Below are positions 11,105 through 29,527 of a DNA stretch of 64,000 nucleotides, in pieces (position 1 is the stretch's first letter; every line of letters starts with the position of its first letter). The DNA is from Engraulis encrasicolus (taxonomy: Eukaryota > Chordata > Actinopteri > Clupeiformes > Engraulidae): the NCBI RefSeq assembly GCF_034702125.1, contig NC_085869.1:19152177-19216176 (forward strand), read 5' to 3'. Both the position numbers and the translations under genes were made by a program. A model generated the notes under the pieces. That model was not told where the DNA came from and ran no database searches. It saw only the letters and a program-made list of their open reading frames with translations.

Positions 11105-13323
11105 TTGTTGGGGGGGGGAAAGTGCTTTATTTATAAATAGGCAACTTCTAAAAAGAAGTTAATAAAAACTGTGAACACTAATACTCTTACAGGGAATTAC
11201 TGCACAGTAGAGCATTCTGAAACAAGCCCACCCCCACCCTCCATTTAAATCAGCAGACAATGTACACTTTTGTTTCTTTTTTTGCTGTAACTTTTCAGCA
11301 GATCCCCACAAGCCAAGAAGCAATTGCATGTCCCATTTATAATATGACCCCACAAGCATACCTTCATACTCTGCTCCCAGGGTCAGCAGCTGTGTTGTTT
11401 GAAGCCAGAGCTTTGGCTCAATAAGACCAATTTACAGTACATAAGTACATACGAGACAAATATACAGTACATATGTAATCTTACCTGTTCAACCTTTGAG
11501 AAATTCACCTGTTTTTAGATCATGCTTACAAGAAAAATTCATCTTTGCAAGTGACATTGCTAGACTTTTACATTAGCGTGCCATATGTCATTATTATCTT
11601 TGGTCATTTATACAATTAGTTCATACAGCCATATACATTTTGAAAACACACATCCTTACCCAGCAAGTACCTTCAGGTAGAACACGTTGAAATGCTTCTT
11701 TTCCCAAAATCTGAAAACCAAGCAAAGTTGTTACTCTTACCTTGTCTGTAAGACACTGCTCCATCTTCTTGTACTCTGCTCTGGTACTGAAAAGTGTTCA
11801 ACCTCACTCACTCATTCCCCTCTCAAGCACTGGATCTCATTCTACTGTAGACCTACAACACATTCACTGTGCAATCTCACAGACTATGTGGTTCTCAGGG
11901 GGGGTCAAAAAACAGGAACTTACTAGCTTCTCTTCCAGTGGCTCGCTGTCTTCCTGAAGAAACCACTAGCTCTTGGAAGAAGATGCTGGCTATTGGAGCA
12001 AGAGAGACTGCAAAGCTTCTTCAGAGTAGATGTTGTAGTTGCTGGCAATAATGCTCCCTCCATTTTCTGTTTGTATGAATGTGCTGACTGGACCACACTG
12101 TTCTGGGCTGGACGATGTCATACCTCAACACTTTCAGCAATGGTCAATATGATGCCACTTTTGGTGGAGAAAAAAAAACTCTTCTTGAAAACCTGGAACA
12201 TTAGTCTTCAGCCTACTGCTGGACTGACTGACAGAAGCCTGTGTCAAAGGCGTCAAAAATCTTCTCAAACAAGATTGTGCATACTGTACATAATGTACAC
12301 ATCAATTTATCTACACTTGCATCGGTGAAAATGAAATGCTCATTCATGTCCATCTACCTCACACCCAATGATGCACTACACTACATAAGAGAATTTACTA
12401 CACAACTTTATTTTTATCTGATGTTCCACTTTCCAAAATATGTTAACAATCTAGAATTCTGTTTGTACAAGTTGTGTAAAAACACATGCCCTCCAGTTAT
12501 TGGATGTCTAAACTGCATACACTAGCTCTTCATACAACCAGATAGACAACACTTAATAATACAAAAATACACTTGACACTGACAAGCAAAAATCACCAGT
12601 GGTTACAACTTAAAACAAAGTCTTTAAAATAATAATAAAATAGGGTTTAAAACTCACACTTTCTAGTCTATTCATCGGTAATTAAATAACAAAGGAAAGG
12701 CCACAGAATGGTTTTGTCTACTACAAACATATATGACACCAATTCAAAAAACCGTCGGCACAATTACTCAAAATACTTTTTCAAAATCTTTTTTTTCTGA
12801 CGTTTTGAAATTCCTTTTAAAACCACTAGCACATTTCACATGGGGGAATTTTATCAGGTGCACAAAGGAAAAAAAGATATTCATTCCGTGTTGTGTTGGG
12901 TGGGGGGAATCTAGTGTCAAAGAAGATGAAAGGAATGTAGACTCTGTTTCTGTTGTCACTAGCTACACTCTTGCACTTGTAGCTAGGGTGCACGGGTCGT
13001 GTCAAAAAAGGGTCTCCAAATTAAAGCTGCAGTACGGTAACTTTGTTTCTTTTCTGACTATGGATCCTGGCTCCTGTCGAGTCCTTCTACTGCGCTCAGA
13101 CGACTGGACTGGACTGGACTGCCTCAACGTAACCTGCAGCTTTCCTGACAACTCCTCTGGCTCTCCTCACACCTCCTCCCCTGCTTAAGAACTGAAGCCT
13201 GTTGAATGGATACAGGATAGAATAGAATACATTGTTATTCTACAAAATGTGTGTGTACAAACCTTCAGTCTACTACACACAAGTGGCTGCAGATGAACTC
13301 AACTTACCATTGGCTAGCGAGAA
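11105..13323 (-). other. hnrnpa3: hnrnpa3 3' UTR (inferred)
   Basis: On the - strand this follows the TAA stop. A reverse-complement AATAAA lies at 11126-11131, just upstream (minus sense) of a C-run. The block is unique and AT-rich with no coding signature. Other reverse AATAAA signals (for example near 12406) could give shorter transcripts. The extent is inferred, not measured. Confidence 0.5.
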
Positions 13324-18890
<5,567 letters not shown>

Positions 18891-19000
18891 ATCTCCACCT
18901 CTGAAAATCCTGTACAGTACGCCCCTATGAAGGAAAAATACAGTGGTGGGTGGGGGGATGATTCTATTCAGGCTGCTAGACACGCTTAATCAAAATTGAA
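18891..19000 (-). promoter_or_regulatory. hnrnpa3: hnrnpa3 5' UTR and proximal promoter (inferred)
   Basis: The sequence just upstream (minus sense) of the ATG. No clear TATA box. The intron 1 side (18.2-18.8 kb) is CpG-bearing, as expected near a housekeeping promoter. Start not placed. Confidence 0.4.
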
Positions 19001-20439
19001 CGACTGCGTCGCCTGGCAAACATAAACAGTGATTTTGTTTCGCACAGAAAATATTTGAAGCCATCAAGTAAGCTAGTGTTTAAAATTATCCTATAGTTAT
19101 GGTATTGTAGTCATTTTGATTCAAAATTACAGTGAATACAGATCTGTAAATCAATGTTACAACAGCAATAGATAAAAATGTCTGGAAACCAACTAATTGA
19201 ACAGAGACACATTCTTCAAGGATTTAATAAAGAACAACAAATGCGATAATAACAATTTAGCCTATTCTAGAAGCTCTTTGAAAAGATGCACTGTTTTTAA
19301 ATAATAAAAAATAATGTTGTATGTTGTAGTATATAATTGTTATAATTATGTGTATGTAGGCTATTTTTGGGCCTATTATTATCATTAGGACTATTTGCTC
19401 AATCCTATTTGGCATGTAAATAGGCTGCCAAAATCTTGTAGGGCGACATTTAAAAAAAAAAAAAAAAACGAGTTAACAAATTTCGAATCAAAAACCAATA
19501 CAGTTGTTTATTTGGCCTTTGACGCATCGAAGAGAAATGTGGTAAAACTGTGCCACCTGCCGGTGAGTTCACAATCTCTGCGAAAAGCATTAGTGACCCA
19601 GAGATTGAGATTGTCTGGGGTTTGTGGACATAATGCCTTCATTCCTCACATATGTCAATAATAAAAATTGGCTACTATTTGTATTCCTGCAAGACTATAG
19701 CCTAGTCTGTGTTGTAATTATGAATGGCTGTTTTGTTCTGGCTATTTACCAATTAATGCACACAGAAGGTGAGAAGTATTTAGCCAGCATAATAACTGAT
19801 TGTTATCACTTAAAAGAGAAAATACAGTCATTACAGGCCATCATCGCCAACACATTGACATTAAGGTCTCTTAATGAAAATATGGGACGCATGGATTTAA
19901 TTCAATTTATGGCTAGCCTACTTTATGGGTTGGAATAATGTCTGTCATAATCATTAGTGTGTGGGGAAAATACAGCCTAATAAAAAAATGCAATATTTCA
20001 TTTCCTTATAGTGAAAGCAAGAATTGCACAGAAGAGTTGAAATGGGAGAGTTGTCTGTTCAAATACATCTCTAGAGTCACACTTGATTTGACATTGCATA
20101 CATTTATTTGGGTGCTTAGCTCTGTATATTCAAAGCCCAATAGTCATTTAACAATGTCCACATTTAAATATTCAAAACCACATAATGTATTTGTTTGGCT
20201 TGTTTAGCCAAAAAAATGTTGATTTAATATAATAGTCTAAGGCTAAGCTTAAATGTTTGCTCATTTTTCCTCTACTTCCTATGTTTGAGTGTGTATTTGA
20301 GCCCCATACTCTCCCTTTCTATCTCGCCCTCCCTCTCTTTGTATCTCACAAACGACACCATCAGAATTGTCAATGTATTCCATACTTCTGTCTTTGGATT
20401 GCATTGGCATGAAACCACCACCTATGTTGGTTCCACTAC
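19001..20439. other. AT-rich intergenic sequence, no gene seen
   Basis: Upstream of hnrnpa3. Mostly unique, AT-rich DNA with TAGGCCTA-like motifs and an A run at 19450-19468. Open frames of 80-105 codons lack coding features. Confidence 0.5.
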
Positions 20440-20800
20440 ATTTATTTCCTAATTAAAACGGATAATGAGATTGAGACCTGGTAACATAATTTTCTGCTCC
20501 ACTGCTTGGCCTTTAATTAAGGAACAATGCAAAGTTCAATACTTGGAAATGCTCCTGTTACTGACACGAGGAAAGCATATACTGGCTGGCATGGGTGCTG
20601 GGACCACAATGCTGCTGCTTGTCTTTGCAGTCGTAGGTTTAAATCATAGAGTTGTTGTCTACAGCAACAGGATCTGTATTATTTATGAATACAGCTGTCA
20701 GCCTCTTTTTATAGCATATTGTTGACATGTGTCAGTTCCTTCAGACTCTGCTCTCATCAGTACAGAGGAAAGAAAACATAGGAAAAGGGCAAAAAACAGC
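20440..20800. promoter_or_regulatory. Candidate conserved non-coding element
   Basis: A unique block with CTAATTAAAA, TTTAATTAAGG, TTTATTTATGAATA-like and AACAATGCAAAG motifs, free of repeats and without a sustained coding frame. Its composition is like that of vertebrate developmental enhancers. Conservation cannot be tested here. Confidence 0.35.
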
Positions 20801-21264
20801 TGAAGGTATTTACGTATTGGGAATCCTTTTTGAATAATTTAAGTCTCTCCTTCCAACATGTTGCATATGGTGTGATACCACAAAAAAATCTGGATCTGAC
20901 ATCCTTCCATTGAGAGATAAATGGAAGTCAAATAACCCCCCTCTAAAATAGGCATCCCTTCTTCATATTGTGTTAAAATTGCACTTTTAACAACTTTTAA
21001 AAAAAAATCTCAGGGGAGAAACCACCGAAACCCCAAATAATCAGAATCCATCTCTGACCATCCCCGCTGTTTTGATTTTACAACTCGACCACTGTCTGTA
21101 ATGTCACAGCAATGTTGTTATGATGTAGTTGAGTATTTTCAGCAAATAGTGAATAGGCTAGTCGGTGACACCATCTGCAGTGAGAGGCTACTTTTGCTTC
21201 GGCTGTTTTTTTGTCTTCTTCTTCTTCTTTAATTGAGGGGTTCAGATAGGAAATTCCATTCTTT

Positions 21265-21440
21265 TTTAAATATATTTTTAGGGGCTTTTGTGCCTTTATT
21301 TATTGGAAAGTAGAGATTATTACAGGAAGTGAGTGTGGGGAGAGAGATGGGTAAGGATCGGCAAATGACGCCGACTGGAATCGAACCTGGGTCACCGGCG
21401 TAGTAACCCAGTGCCCTACCGTTAGGCCACGGCAGGGCCA
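21265..21440 (-). mobile_element. tRNA-derived SINE (minus strand) with 14-bp target duplication
   Basis: On the minus strand: GGCCCTGCCGTGGCCTAACG as head, B box GGTTCGATTCC, and a tail ending in AATAAATAAAGGCAC. It is flanked by a perfect 14-base duplication, gaaattccattctt, at 21250-21263 and 21441-21454, which proves insertion by target-primed reverse transcription. Confidence 0.92.
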
Positions 21441-21540
21441 GAAATTCCATTCTTATAGGGTCCATCATATAAAAGTGTCCCGTTCCTCCTTTTCCTCACA
21501 CATGCACATGCCATGTAACATAAACATTGTACATGCAGTC

Positions 21541-21716
21541 AGGGGCTATACATTCACTTTTTTCATTACTTAGCCAATTTGGCTAGTTAGTAGATATGAA
21601 ATCTTACTAGCCACACATACACTCACTATCAGTTAGAGGGACAAGTAGTAAGCTTTCTTTTCTAACAGTCAAACTGAATTTTCACCAGCATTTGGCCGGT
21701 GTTGATTTAGAGCACT
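21541..21716. mobile_element. MITE, 'GGGCTCTAAATTAA' family, diverged copy
   Basis: CACTTTTTTCATTACTTAGCC and AATTTGGCTAG on the left, TTTCACCAGCATTTGGCCGG and TGATTTAGAGCACTG on the right. It matches the copies at 26158-26327, 29347-29438 and 48425-48610. Confidence 0.65.
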
Positions 21717-22754
21717 GCATTCAGTACATGGAATGTGTATTGAGTTCTTACTTATATGCAGGGGTGAAAGTAGTTTTCTTGTCTTACCGGTGCTATTTTG
21801 TGCAAGCCTTTCTACAACCGCCCTTCCAATGCCAACATCAGTGCCACAGATGTATACATGACTATTTCGGGTAACTTTGAGCTATTCTCTTCATACTTGT
21901 CTCAAATGGCATGGGGCGGTTGTATGTTTTATACTTAAATAGAATTTTCAAATGTGGGTTTTTGGCCAGCATTAACCCTATTCTCTTACCGGTAGTGCGC
22001 ACCACTGCTTATATGGCACATACTATGAAAGTGGCCCATATCACAAAGATGCTAATGGGTTGACTGTTGATCTGAGCAAGAGAAGGTTAATGTCAGAGCG
22101 TTGAAGGGGGGGAGGCGGATAGAGGATGGACTGACTTGGCTGGCTGGCTGGCTGGCTGAGTGCTGCTGCATGTGGTAGGCTATCTGACCCACACAGGTGG
22201 ATGTTGATGGATGAGTGCTTTGTGTAGATGCCGCCTCCATGCGTCCCCTCAGCACAACCTACGGGTGGCGGGAGGTGCTTGTTTGGCTGTTCATCACCCC
22301 TCTCTCTACTCTTCGGAGAGTAGCAGTGACAGTGTGCCTGCCACCGGTGAGATCCATCACGGCGTATAGGCCTCCTGCTGCTAGATCCCACCTCTGCTGC
22401 ATTACGTACGCTTCAGTCGTCTTCAGGTGTCTTCGCACGCCGCGTTACTATTTCATTATGGTGCAAGGCCACATGTCATATTCACATCACCCACACATAT
22501 TTCCCTCCATTTTCTGCGCAAGTTGTGGCAGAGTCGGTGGGAGGCCTGTAAAAAATTGGTTTTTCAGCTCGACTTTGCCCGGCTTATGGAGATGGAGTCC
22601 AAATTCTTCACTCAGAATTCATCTGTACAGCCCAGAGTTACATTTTATAACGCTGATGATGCGACCAATAAATTCCTTTGATTTACTGATCACTGGCTTG
22701 GTCCAAGAAATTCAGCTCAGGACCACATATTTGGCAGATAAATGTATGAGGTAA

Positions 22755-24130
22755 TCAGATCTGGAAATAGTAGGCGCTAGGACGATGTAGTTTTAAAGAC
22801 AGCACTTAAGACAATAATTAATCCGAGTTTTATATCCTTTTAAAAATCCAAATTATGTTTTAGCATTTATATATGACAGAGGACCCTGTCAGCAAAAGGT
22901 GTGTATAAATCTTGGTGAAGGAGGGCCCACAGGCAGCAAATTGCCTCGTTAGTCAGGGCATGTATGTTCATTACTGGTCGTGCCAGTTTCTTTATTCCTG
23001 CTCAAACCCTTGGGGCAGATTTTCCAATCCTATTAATCAAGGATTTTTTTGGTGCACCTATTCCCAGGTTTTATATTTCTCAGTAGGCCTATTCATTATA
23101 GGTTACATTAAATATTTCCCTCAAATAAATGGAAAACACAATACAATATTGAGGGCGAATGAAATGTACTGTAATAATGGATTGAAAGAAAAGTGATGTT
23201 GAGGTTAGTAAACTAGACTGCACTTGAACTCCATTCGTTTTGGGTCTTTTTTCAGGCAGACATTAACCAGTAGATGGCGCAGTGTGCCATTATAATAATA
23301 GGCCTATCAATCCAACCATTTCAGACTGAAAATTCTTAGTTAATCTATAAAGGTAACAAATTGAGTACTAATGAGCACACATTTGTTTATAATATGTTGT
23401 AAAGATTAGGCTGAAAAATGGAACTTGTTTTCCTTCTACACATTTTAAAATTGGGCACAATAGGCCTATAGGCCTACAGCAATAAAATAAGACGCACAGC
23501 ACTGTTTCAATGTCGTTTCTGCAATGAATTTCAATTAACATTATGTTTGTTTTAATTTTGCAACTTGGCCTAAATAATTACAATAGCCCAAACACACGCA
23601 AACTATTTTATGTTATAAGAATCCACTTAATGGTAGGACATAGGTAGGCCTATTTGTTTCAAACAAGTTAACACGACCCTAGCCTAGCCTATAGCCTAAA
23701 AGTGGGTTATGCCTACATGTTATTTTTTTCAATTATAGCCTATATCATACTAAAATGGAAAAATAGACATGACCAATGTCAACGAGGTGCTGCCATCGCT
23801 TGCCATTGCCGAGGTGCTGCCATAGCTTGTTTTTTAAATGGCCTGTAGATGGAGCTATATTCCATGGAAACATCAAACCTTACAAACAGTCTTATCTGTC
23901 AACAGATCTGTAGGCCTATATCATTTTATTTTTCAAGCCTATCCTCCTGGTGTATCGTGGTGTTACTTAGGCTATACCGAAATTTGCCCAACAGACCAGA
24001 ATGTTTGTATCAATGAAAAGGCCTAATTGGCGAAAAACACATTTGAAAATGGGAAAAAAAATATTCGAACATGAGGCCTGGTCGCATAAATAGCCTAAAG
24101 ATCCACTTGAGGGTATCATAATTATAACAC
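22755..24130. other. AT-rich intergenic sequence with TAGGCCTA motifs
   Basis: No gene, SINE or microsatellite. The repeated word TAGGCCTA and variants are unusually frequent. It contains a CTCF-like motif at 23267-23280. Confidence 0.5.
23267..23280 (+). promoter_or_regulatory. CTCF-like motif
   Basis: CCAGTAGATGGCGC fits the CTCF core consensus CCASYAGRKGGCR at every position. It lies in otherwise unique sequence about 4.4 kb upstream of hnrnpa3. Binding is not shown. Confidence 0.5.
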
Positions 24131-25305
24131 TACCTACCACAAAGCTGTTGTGGTTAAATCAAAATAGAATGTGATAGAATCAAAAGAAGACTGAATTTTC
24201 CAGCCAGGCCGACATAGCCTAGGCCTACGATAGCGCGTGCCAAAATAAACTCGTTCAGCCCACCATGGCTTGTTCACCTGACGCGGTGTAGATTCCGTCG
24301 CAAAGGGTGAGCGTTGACCTTGCCCTGGGAGAACACTGCGTTGGTTCCAACACCAAAAGGGAAGCCCATAATAAAGAGTCGGCCAACAACATGGTTTCCC
24401 TCCAGACGGACATACGCAAGTGGAAACAGTGAGGAAATGGAGAATGAGAGTGCACGGGGAAACCAAAGTCAATTTAGTTGCCGTCTACAACCACCCGCTT
24501 GCATGCAAGTACAAAGACAAGGGCGCGCATCAGTGTCGGCCTCTCTTAGGGAATTTCGGAAAAGGACAATTCCCTGCATCTGTTTCCTGCTCGGTTGAAT
24601 AGAGGAAACCGGCTGTAAATCACACCCTCAAAAAATAAAAAAGTAAAAATAGAACCGAGGTGTTCCACACAGGAGCAATTCACTGACCGTTGTAAATAAT
24701 AGGCTATGTTAGGAGTAAGCTTTTTGGGAAATGTAACTGTATTTCTTATAGCTTTAATATGATTATTTAGCCGAACACTCAGCATATGCCAGTCACTCTT
24801 GTAAACACATTAACCTTTGATCAGATTTGATTGATGTACAACCCTGAAACAGTGGCTGTTTGGCAAGGCCTGTTTTATTATTGTTATCATTATTATTTAT
24901 AAAGCCTGGTTATGAAAAATGGTGAATCAACCATCCTGAAAGTTAAATATCGTGATTATTGATAGAAAAGTCATACAAACTCATTCGGGAAAAAGGCCTT
25001 TTACTCAAAGCTGTCAATAGTAATGGTTGAATAAGGAAACCTTGAAAGTTTATGGAAACTCAAATGGCTCTACTCCTCCTTCATGGGCCTCGTAAACAGC
25101 TCTGCATGATACCCAGCGCAGGTCCAAACACCGAGCCAATGCAGCCTTGTGCATTATTTTACCAGAGCTATAGCGAGCTGAGCTCCCAAGAAGGCTTTAT
25201 GTTTATTGCCTTGCATAATAGAATGCAACCTAAGGGGATAGATAGGCTTTAGTTTAGCAGCTCATGCAGGCCCTGCCTGGCTGATGACCCGGACTCCTGC
25301 TATCA

Positions 25306-25415
25306 GGGCTGGACTGGCCATCTGGCCCACTGGTGACTCAGTTCTGCGCCGCTAATTATGAGGTGGCCCTTTAAGCCAAACATGCCCGGGCCCTATTTCT
25401 CCCCCAGCTCAGCCC
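25306..25415. mobile_element. Short hAT-like MITE ('CAGGGCTGGACTGG' family)
   Basis: Begins CAGGGCTGGACTGGCCATC and ends CCCCCAGCTCAGCCCTG, with GGTGGCCCTTTAAGCC inside. Same family as the element at 38607-39010. Confidence 0.75.
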
Positions 25416-25710
25416 TGCCTGCTATGCCAATGGAACGGCTTGCACTGCGCATTCACACACATTTATTCAGTAATGTCCTTCATAGGTTTTCCACATCTGA
25501 GAAAGGGATTATCCCATGCACTGCACTGCCAGGAGCCTGTCTCATCTCAGGTCTTGGGTTTCTCCGTCACGTCTGACACACACTACACACAATGCAGCCC
25601 GTTGACTACTGTGTTGATTGGAATAACTAAATGGAGGGAAGCTTTGCACGATTGGTGTGCCAGTTTTCTTGAAATCCAGTAATATATAGGCTACTGTGCA
25701 CCCCTCACAT

Positions 25711-26094
25711 CAGAGGTAGGCAAACTCGGGCCCGGGGGCCACATGCGGCCTACAGAGCCTTTGTAAGAAAAAGCAATATTCTCACCCAGGGCCGCTGACA
25801 GCTTTGGATGGGCCCAGGACAAAATCATCTTAAAGGGCCTGCCACCTAATACATTATTCAATGTAATGAGGACCCAATGATACCCCCCCCCCCCATCTCC
25901 CTGGGCCTGGGACAACTGACCGCTGTTTTCCCTCCTTGTCGGCTTCCCTGCTCTCACCCAATATATTAAAAATGGTAAAGTCATACCACGCTACATTATT
26001 TTTTATTATTGACACCAGCAAGTTGCTTGAAACAGACTGGATCTTGTGTCAATATTCAACGTGGCCTTTGGGCCAAAATAATTGCCCACCCCTG
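25711..26094. mobile_element. hAT-like MITE with a second MITE nested inside
   Basis: Ends CAGAGGTAGGCAAACTC and AATTGCCCACCCCTG. Inside, from 25786, is a 'CAGGGCCGCTGACAGC' element like those at 41366 and, reversed, at about 46246. Confidence 0.65.
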
Positions 26095-26157
26095 TCTCCC
26101 TTATATAGCCTAGAAGAGGTGGGGCCAGATGTTACATTTTCCCTCAACTTCGGTCAT

Positions 26158-26327
26158 ACTTACAACCAAAAATACCTTTTTTCACCACCAGCCGATTTGG
26201 CTGGTAGATGTTAAATCTTACTAGCCAAACACTCTCAATTATCAAAGTGGCTAGTAAGTAGGCCTTCCTTTCTATCAGCCGAACTGAATTGTCAGTAGCC
26301 TTTTGGCTGGTGTTCATTTAGAGCCCT
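26158..26327. mobile_element. MITE, 'GGGCTCTAAATTAA' family
   Basis: TTTTTTCACCACCAGCC .. GGCTGGTGTTCATTTAGAGC with ATTTGGCTGGTAGATG near the left end. Right end ..TTTAGAGCCCTG. Confidence 0.7.
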
Positions 26328-26650
26328 GCTTACAACTGACCACTCTGTTCATCACAATAACGAAATGAAGGGAAAATTAAACTTTGCACTCCTCAGCGAT
26401 GTGAATGCCAGTCAGTCATCTTGAAATCCAATAATGCTGTACATAGGCCTATATCCCCTTACATGGAACAGCCAGGGCCACATTAGATAGGCAGCAGGCA
26501 GGGCCATGTCAGTTAGCGCTTTATAACAATAAGTATCTACTGCATTCACTGTCAGATGGAACAAACCGTTTTGCAATATCTGGGCTCGGCATTGATCCGG
26601 GTCGATTCCGATTTACCATATTGAATTATCCATGCAGATTGATACATGGC

Positions 26651-26705
26651 ACCCATCCTGCCGTTTATTGATACAGTGAGTGAACCAAAAGGCATGATGG
26701 CAGAG

Positions 26706-26790
<85 letters not shown>

Positions 26791-26882
26791 CTATCTCTCT
26801 CTCTCACCCATCCTGCCGTTTATTGATACAGTGAGTGAACCAAAAGGCATGATGGCAGAGTCTCTCTCTCTTTCTCTCTCTA

Positions 26883-26912
<30 letters not shown>
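26651..26912. repeat. (CT)n tracts within a local tandem duplication
   Basis: The unique block CCCATCCTGCCGTTTATTGA .. AAAAGGCATGATGGCAGAG occurs at 26651-26706 and again at 26807-26862, each followed by a long CT tract. The microsatellite and its flank duplicated together. Confidence 0.9.
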
Positions 26913-26914
<2 letters not shown>

Positions 26915-27188
26915 AATGAGCTGCAGGCCACAGCTGGCTCCTTACTAAAAATAGAGAGATAAAGGCATGCCTTCCCTTCTTCAAAGAGCTCGGGGAGCAA
27001 TAAAGCAGCGTAGGCCCTTCGCCTCTGTTTTGTCTGCGACACACATAATATTTCTTGCGCCGAGCGCAGAAGCAAAGGTTACCGTACATCCAAAAAGCAT
27101 TCACCCCCCGCCCCCCCAAAAAAGAAAATACCCGGGCCTCTAATTAAACTTATCTGGGGAAGACTCTCTCAAAACTCTTCCTCCCTCT

Positions 27189-27347
<159 letters not shown>

Positions 27348-27574
27348 GATGCAATGCAAAAGGCTTGGGGCTTGCCTTTACACAGGCGGAAGGGGAGGGG
27401 AGATATGGGGCTTTAAGGAATGGGATGTTGTGAATTGGAGTATTGATGTGTGTGAGAGGGCAGGGATGCGTGCTGTAATAAACCTTTATTTACTACCCCT
27501 GCATGGGCCATGGCGCTTCCTCCCGCTGCTAATCGCCAACTTACAGCCAGAGGAAGAGACAGGGAAACAGAGGA

Positions 27575-27576
<2 letters not shown>

Positions 27577-27635
<59 letters not shown>
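27577..27635. repeat. (GAAA)n microsatellite
   Basis: About 14 GAAA units followed by purine-rich GGAAGAAGGAGAAG. Confidence 0.97.
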
Positions 27636-27971
27636 GGGAAGAAGGAGAAGGAGAAGAGAGGAAGGTGGAAGAAGGAGACCAGGCATTGAAACAATGGCCT
27701 TTCTCTTCTGCACTCCTGTACAGGGTGTGAGGTACTACACTCAAGTGTAATTAATATCACTGCATTTTGCGTTCAGTAATGAATCATGAAATGATGCTGA
27801 GAGATGGCAGTGAGAAGCCTAACAGGGGGACAAACTGTTGGTAAACATTAAGCAGCTGACTGATGCTGCTGGTTTTTAGTGAATGTTTACAGACAGTGGT
27901 ACCGTAGCATCCTGCGAGCTAATGCAGCCTGTGCCCCTCCCCCGCCCCTCCTCTAGCCTAGCCAATAGGGT

Positions 27972-28218
27972 GGTGTTTCTCAACGGGGGCTCTACAGCCC
28001 CTCGGGGGGCATTAGAGAGCCCTGGCTGGGGCGTTGAGAAGGATACTGCTGAGAGGGGGCAGTTCTTAGTTGTCATGGGGGTCGGGGGGGCATTAGTCGC
28101 TTTTATTTTTTAATACTAAAGGAGGTGTTTGCAGGCTTATCATGAGGTCAAGGAGAAAGTTGAGAGGCTTATGATGAGATCAAGGGGGCTGTTGTTCAAA
28201 AACGGTTGAGAACCACTG
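27972..28218. mobile_element. hAT-like MITE, 'GTGTTTCTCAAC' family copy 2
   Basis: Ends GGTGTTTCTCAACGGGGGC and GGTTGAGAACCACTG. Same interior order as copies at 14818 and 61752. Confidence 0.85.
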
Positions 28219-28852
28219 TTAGAGGGCATATCTATCTGCATCTGTGTGGGGTCTTGGCACTTTGCCCGTGTATGCTATGCCTCCATCCTCAGGTGGCTTG
28301 GATGCGAAAATAAATGGCGCCAGATGTTTACGTGCCTTAATTTTCCTCTTTACGGTCAACAAAACGAGTGCAAAAACGCCACTGCTTTAGGTAGGAGGGC
28401 CCCATTGTTGTGTGTTGGTGTTGTGTTGTTGTTGTGCTGGAGGCACAGAAAAAAGAGGCTTTAGGGGCTGGCTGGGCTGGCTGGGGAAGGCGTGAAGAGA
28501 AGTGAAGAGAAGAGAAGAGCACGGGCTGGGCTGGGCTGGGCTGGAGGGCAGGTGTTTTCTCCCCCGTCTCCTGGGAAACGGGGAGACTACACTAACACCT
28601 GCCCCACAGCAGCCAGGCGGCAGCCATGATGGATGGACGCGGTCAGATACTGACTCAGCAGCAGCCTCTCACTGCACTGCACTCCATACTACTACACACA
28701 CACACACCACACCAGCACTACATTACTACACACTTACACACGCAGAGGACCTGATTGAAGCCGACTGTTATCGCACAAACAATAACAAGCATTCATCTTT
28801 TTAGTGTGGCCGTGTGGGAATGGATGGAGGACCTGGGGTCTCCCCCCCCCCT

Positions 28853-28855
28853 CTT

Positions 28856-28936
<81 letters not shown>

Positions 28937-28985
28937 CCCTCCCTCCCTCTCTCTCTCTCTATCTCTCTCCCTCTCTCTCTCTCTA

Positions 28986-29027
<42 letters not shown>
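28853..29027. repeat. (CT)n microsatellite, about 170 bp
   Basis: CT units with CCCT and CTAT interruptions. Confidence 0.97.
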
Positions 29028-29030
<3 letters not shown>

Positions 29031-29346
29031 ATGACTGGAGCCACTGAAGAGGAGTGATGGTGCTATTGGCATGAATGGGGATCTTATGGATAAAACAAAC
29101 CCTCGCCATGATGGGCGTCTTGTGGTGGTGAGTGTGTGTGTGTGTGTGTGTGTGTGGGGGGGGGGGGTGTATATGTGTGTGTTCTGCCCAGGACATAATG
29201 TTACTCAATTGGCATTATGATGAATCTTCAAACGCACCTGACGTACTGTATACCACACTACAGGTGTTGCAGCAGAATTGAAGTTGAAAGACAATGATGT
29301 GTATAAAAAAGTATCAATGGAAAACACCCATCTATATGATATGAAC

Positions 29347-29438
29347 AGGGCTCTAAATTAACTTTTTTCATCACTAGCCAAAATGGCCAGTAGACCTTAA
29401 TCTTACTATCCAAACACCACTCCTAATTTAGAGCCCTG
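29347..29438. mobile_element. Short MITE, 'GGGCTCTAAATTAA' family
   Basis: AGGGCTCTAAATTAACTTTT .. CCTAATTTAGAGCCCTGG: near-perfect terminal inverted repeats with a short AAAATGGCCAGTAGA interior. Confidence 0.8.
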
Positions 29439-29527
29439 GATATGAATACAGAATAGATATGTACACTGTACATACAGTAGGCCTACAGGAACAAATACAT
29501 ACCCATGTAAGGCCATAATAAATAACG

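Noticed and set aside
19600..20207. Overlapping 88-104 codon frames upstream of hnrnpa3
   Set aside because: AT-rich, no homology signal, no splice or Kozak support.
22215..22754. 179-codon open frame on the + strand
   Set aside because: No recognisable domain, mixed composition, and overlaps a region that looks like ordinary intergenic DNA.
24240..24470. Minus-strand open stretch with a protein-like peptide (GRLFIMGFPFGVGTNAVFSQ)
   Set aside because: Only about 64 codons between stops, no suitable start or splice context, and all three minus frames are open here; likely chance.
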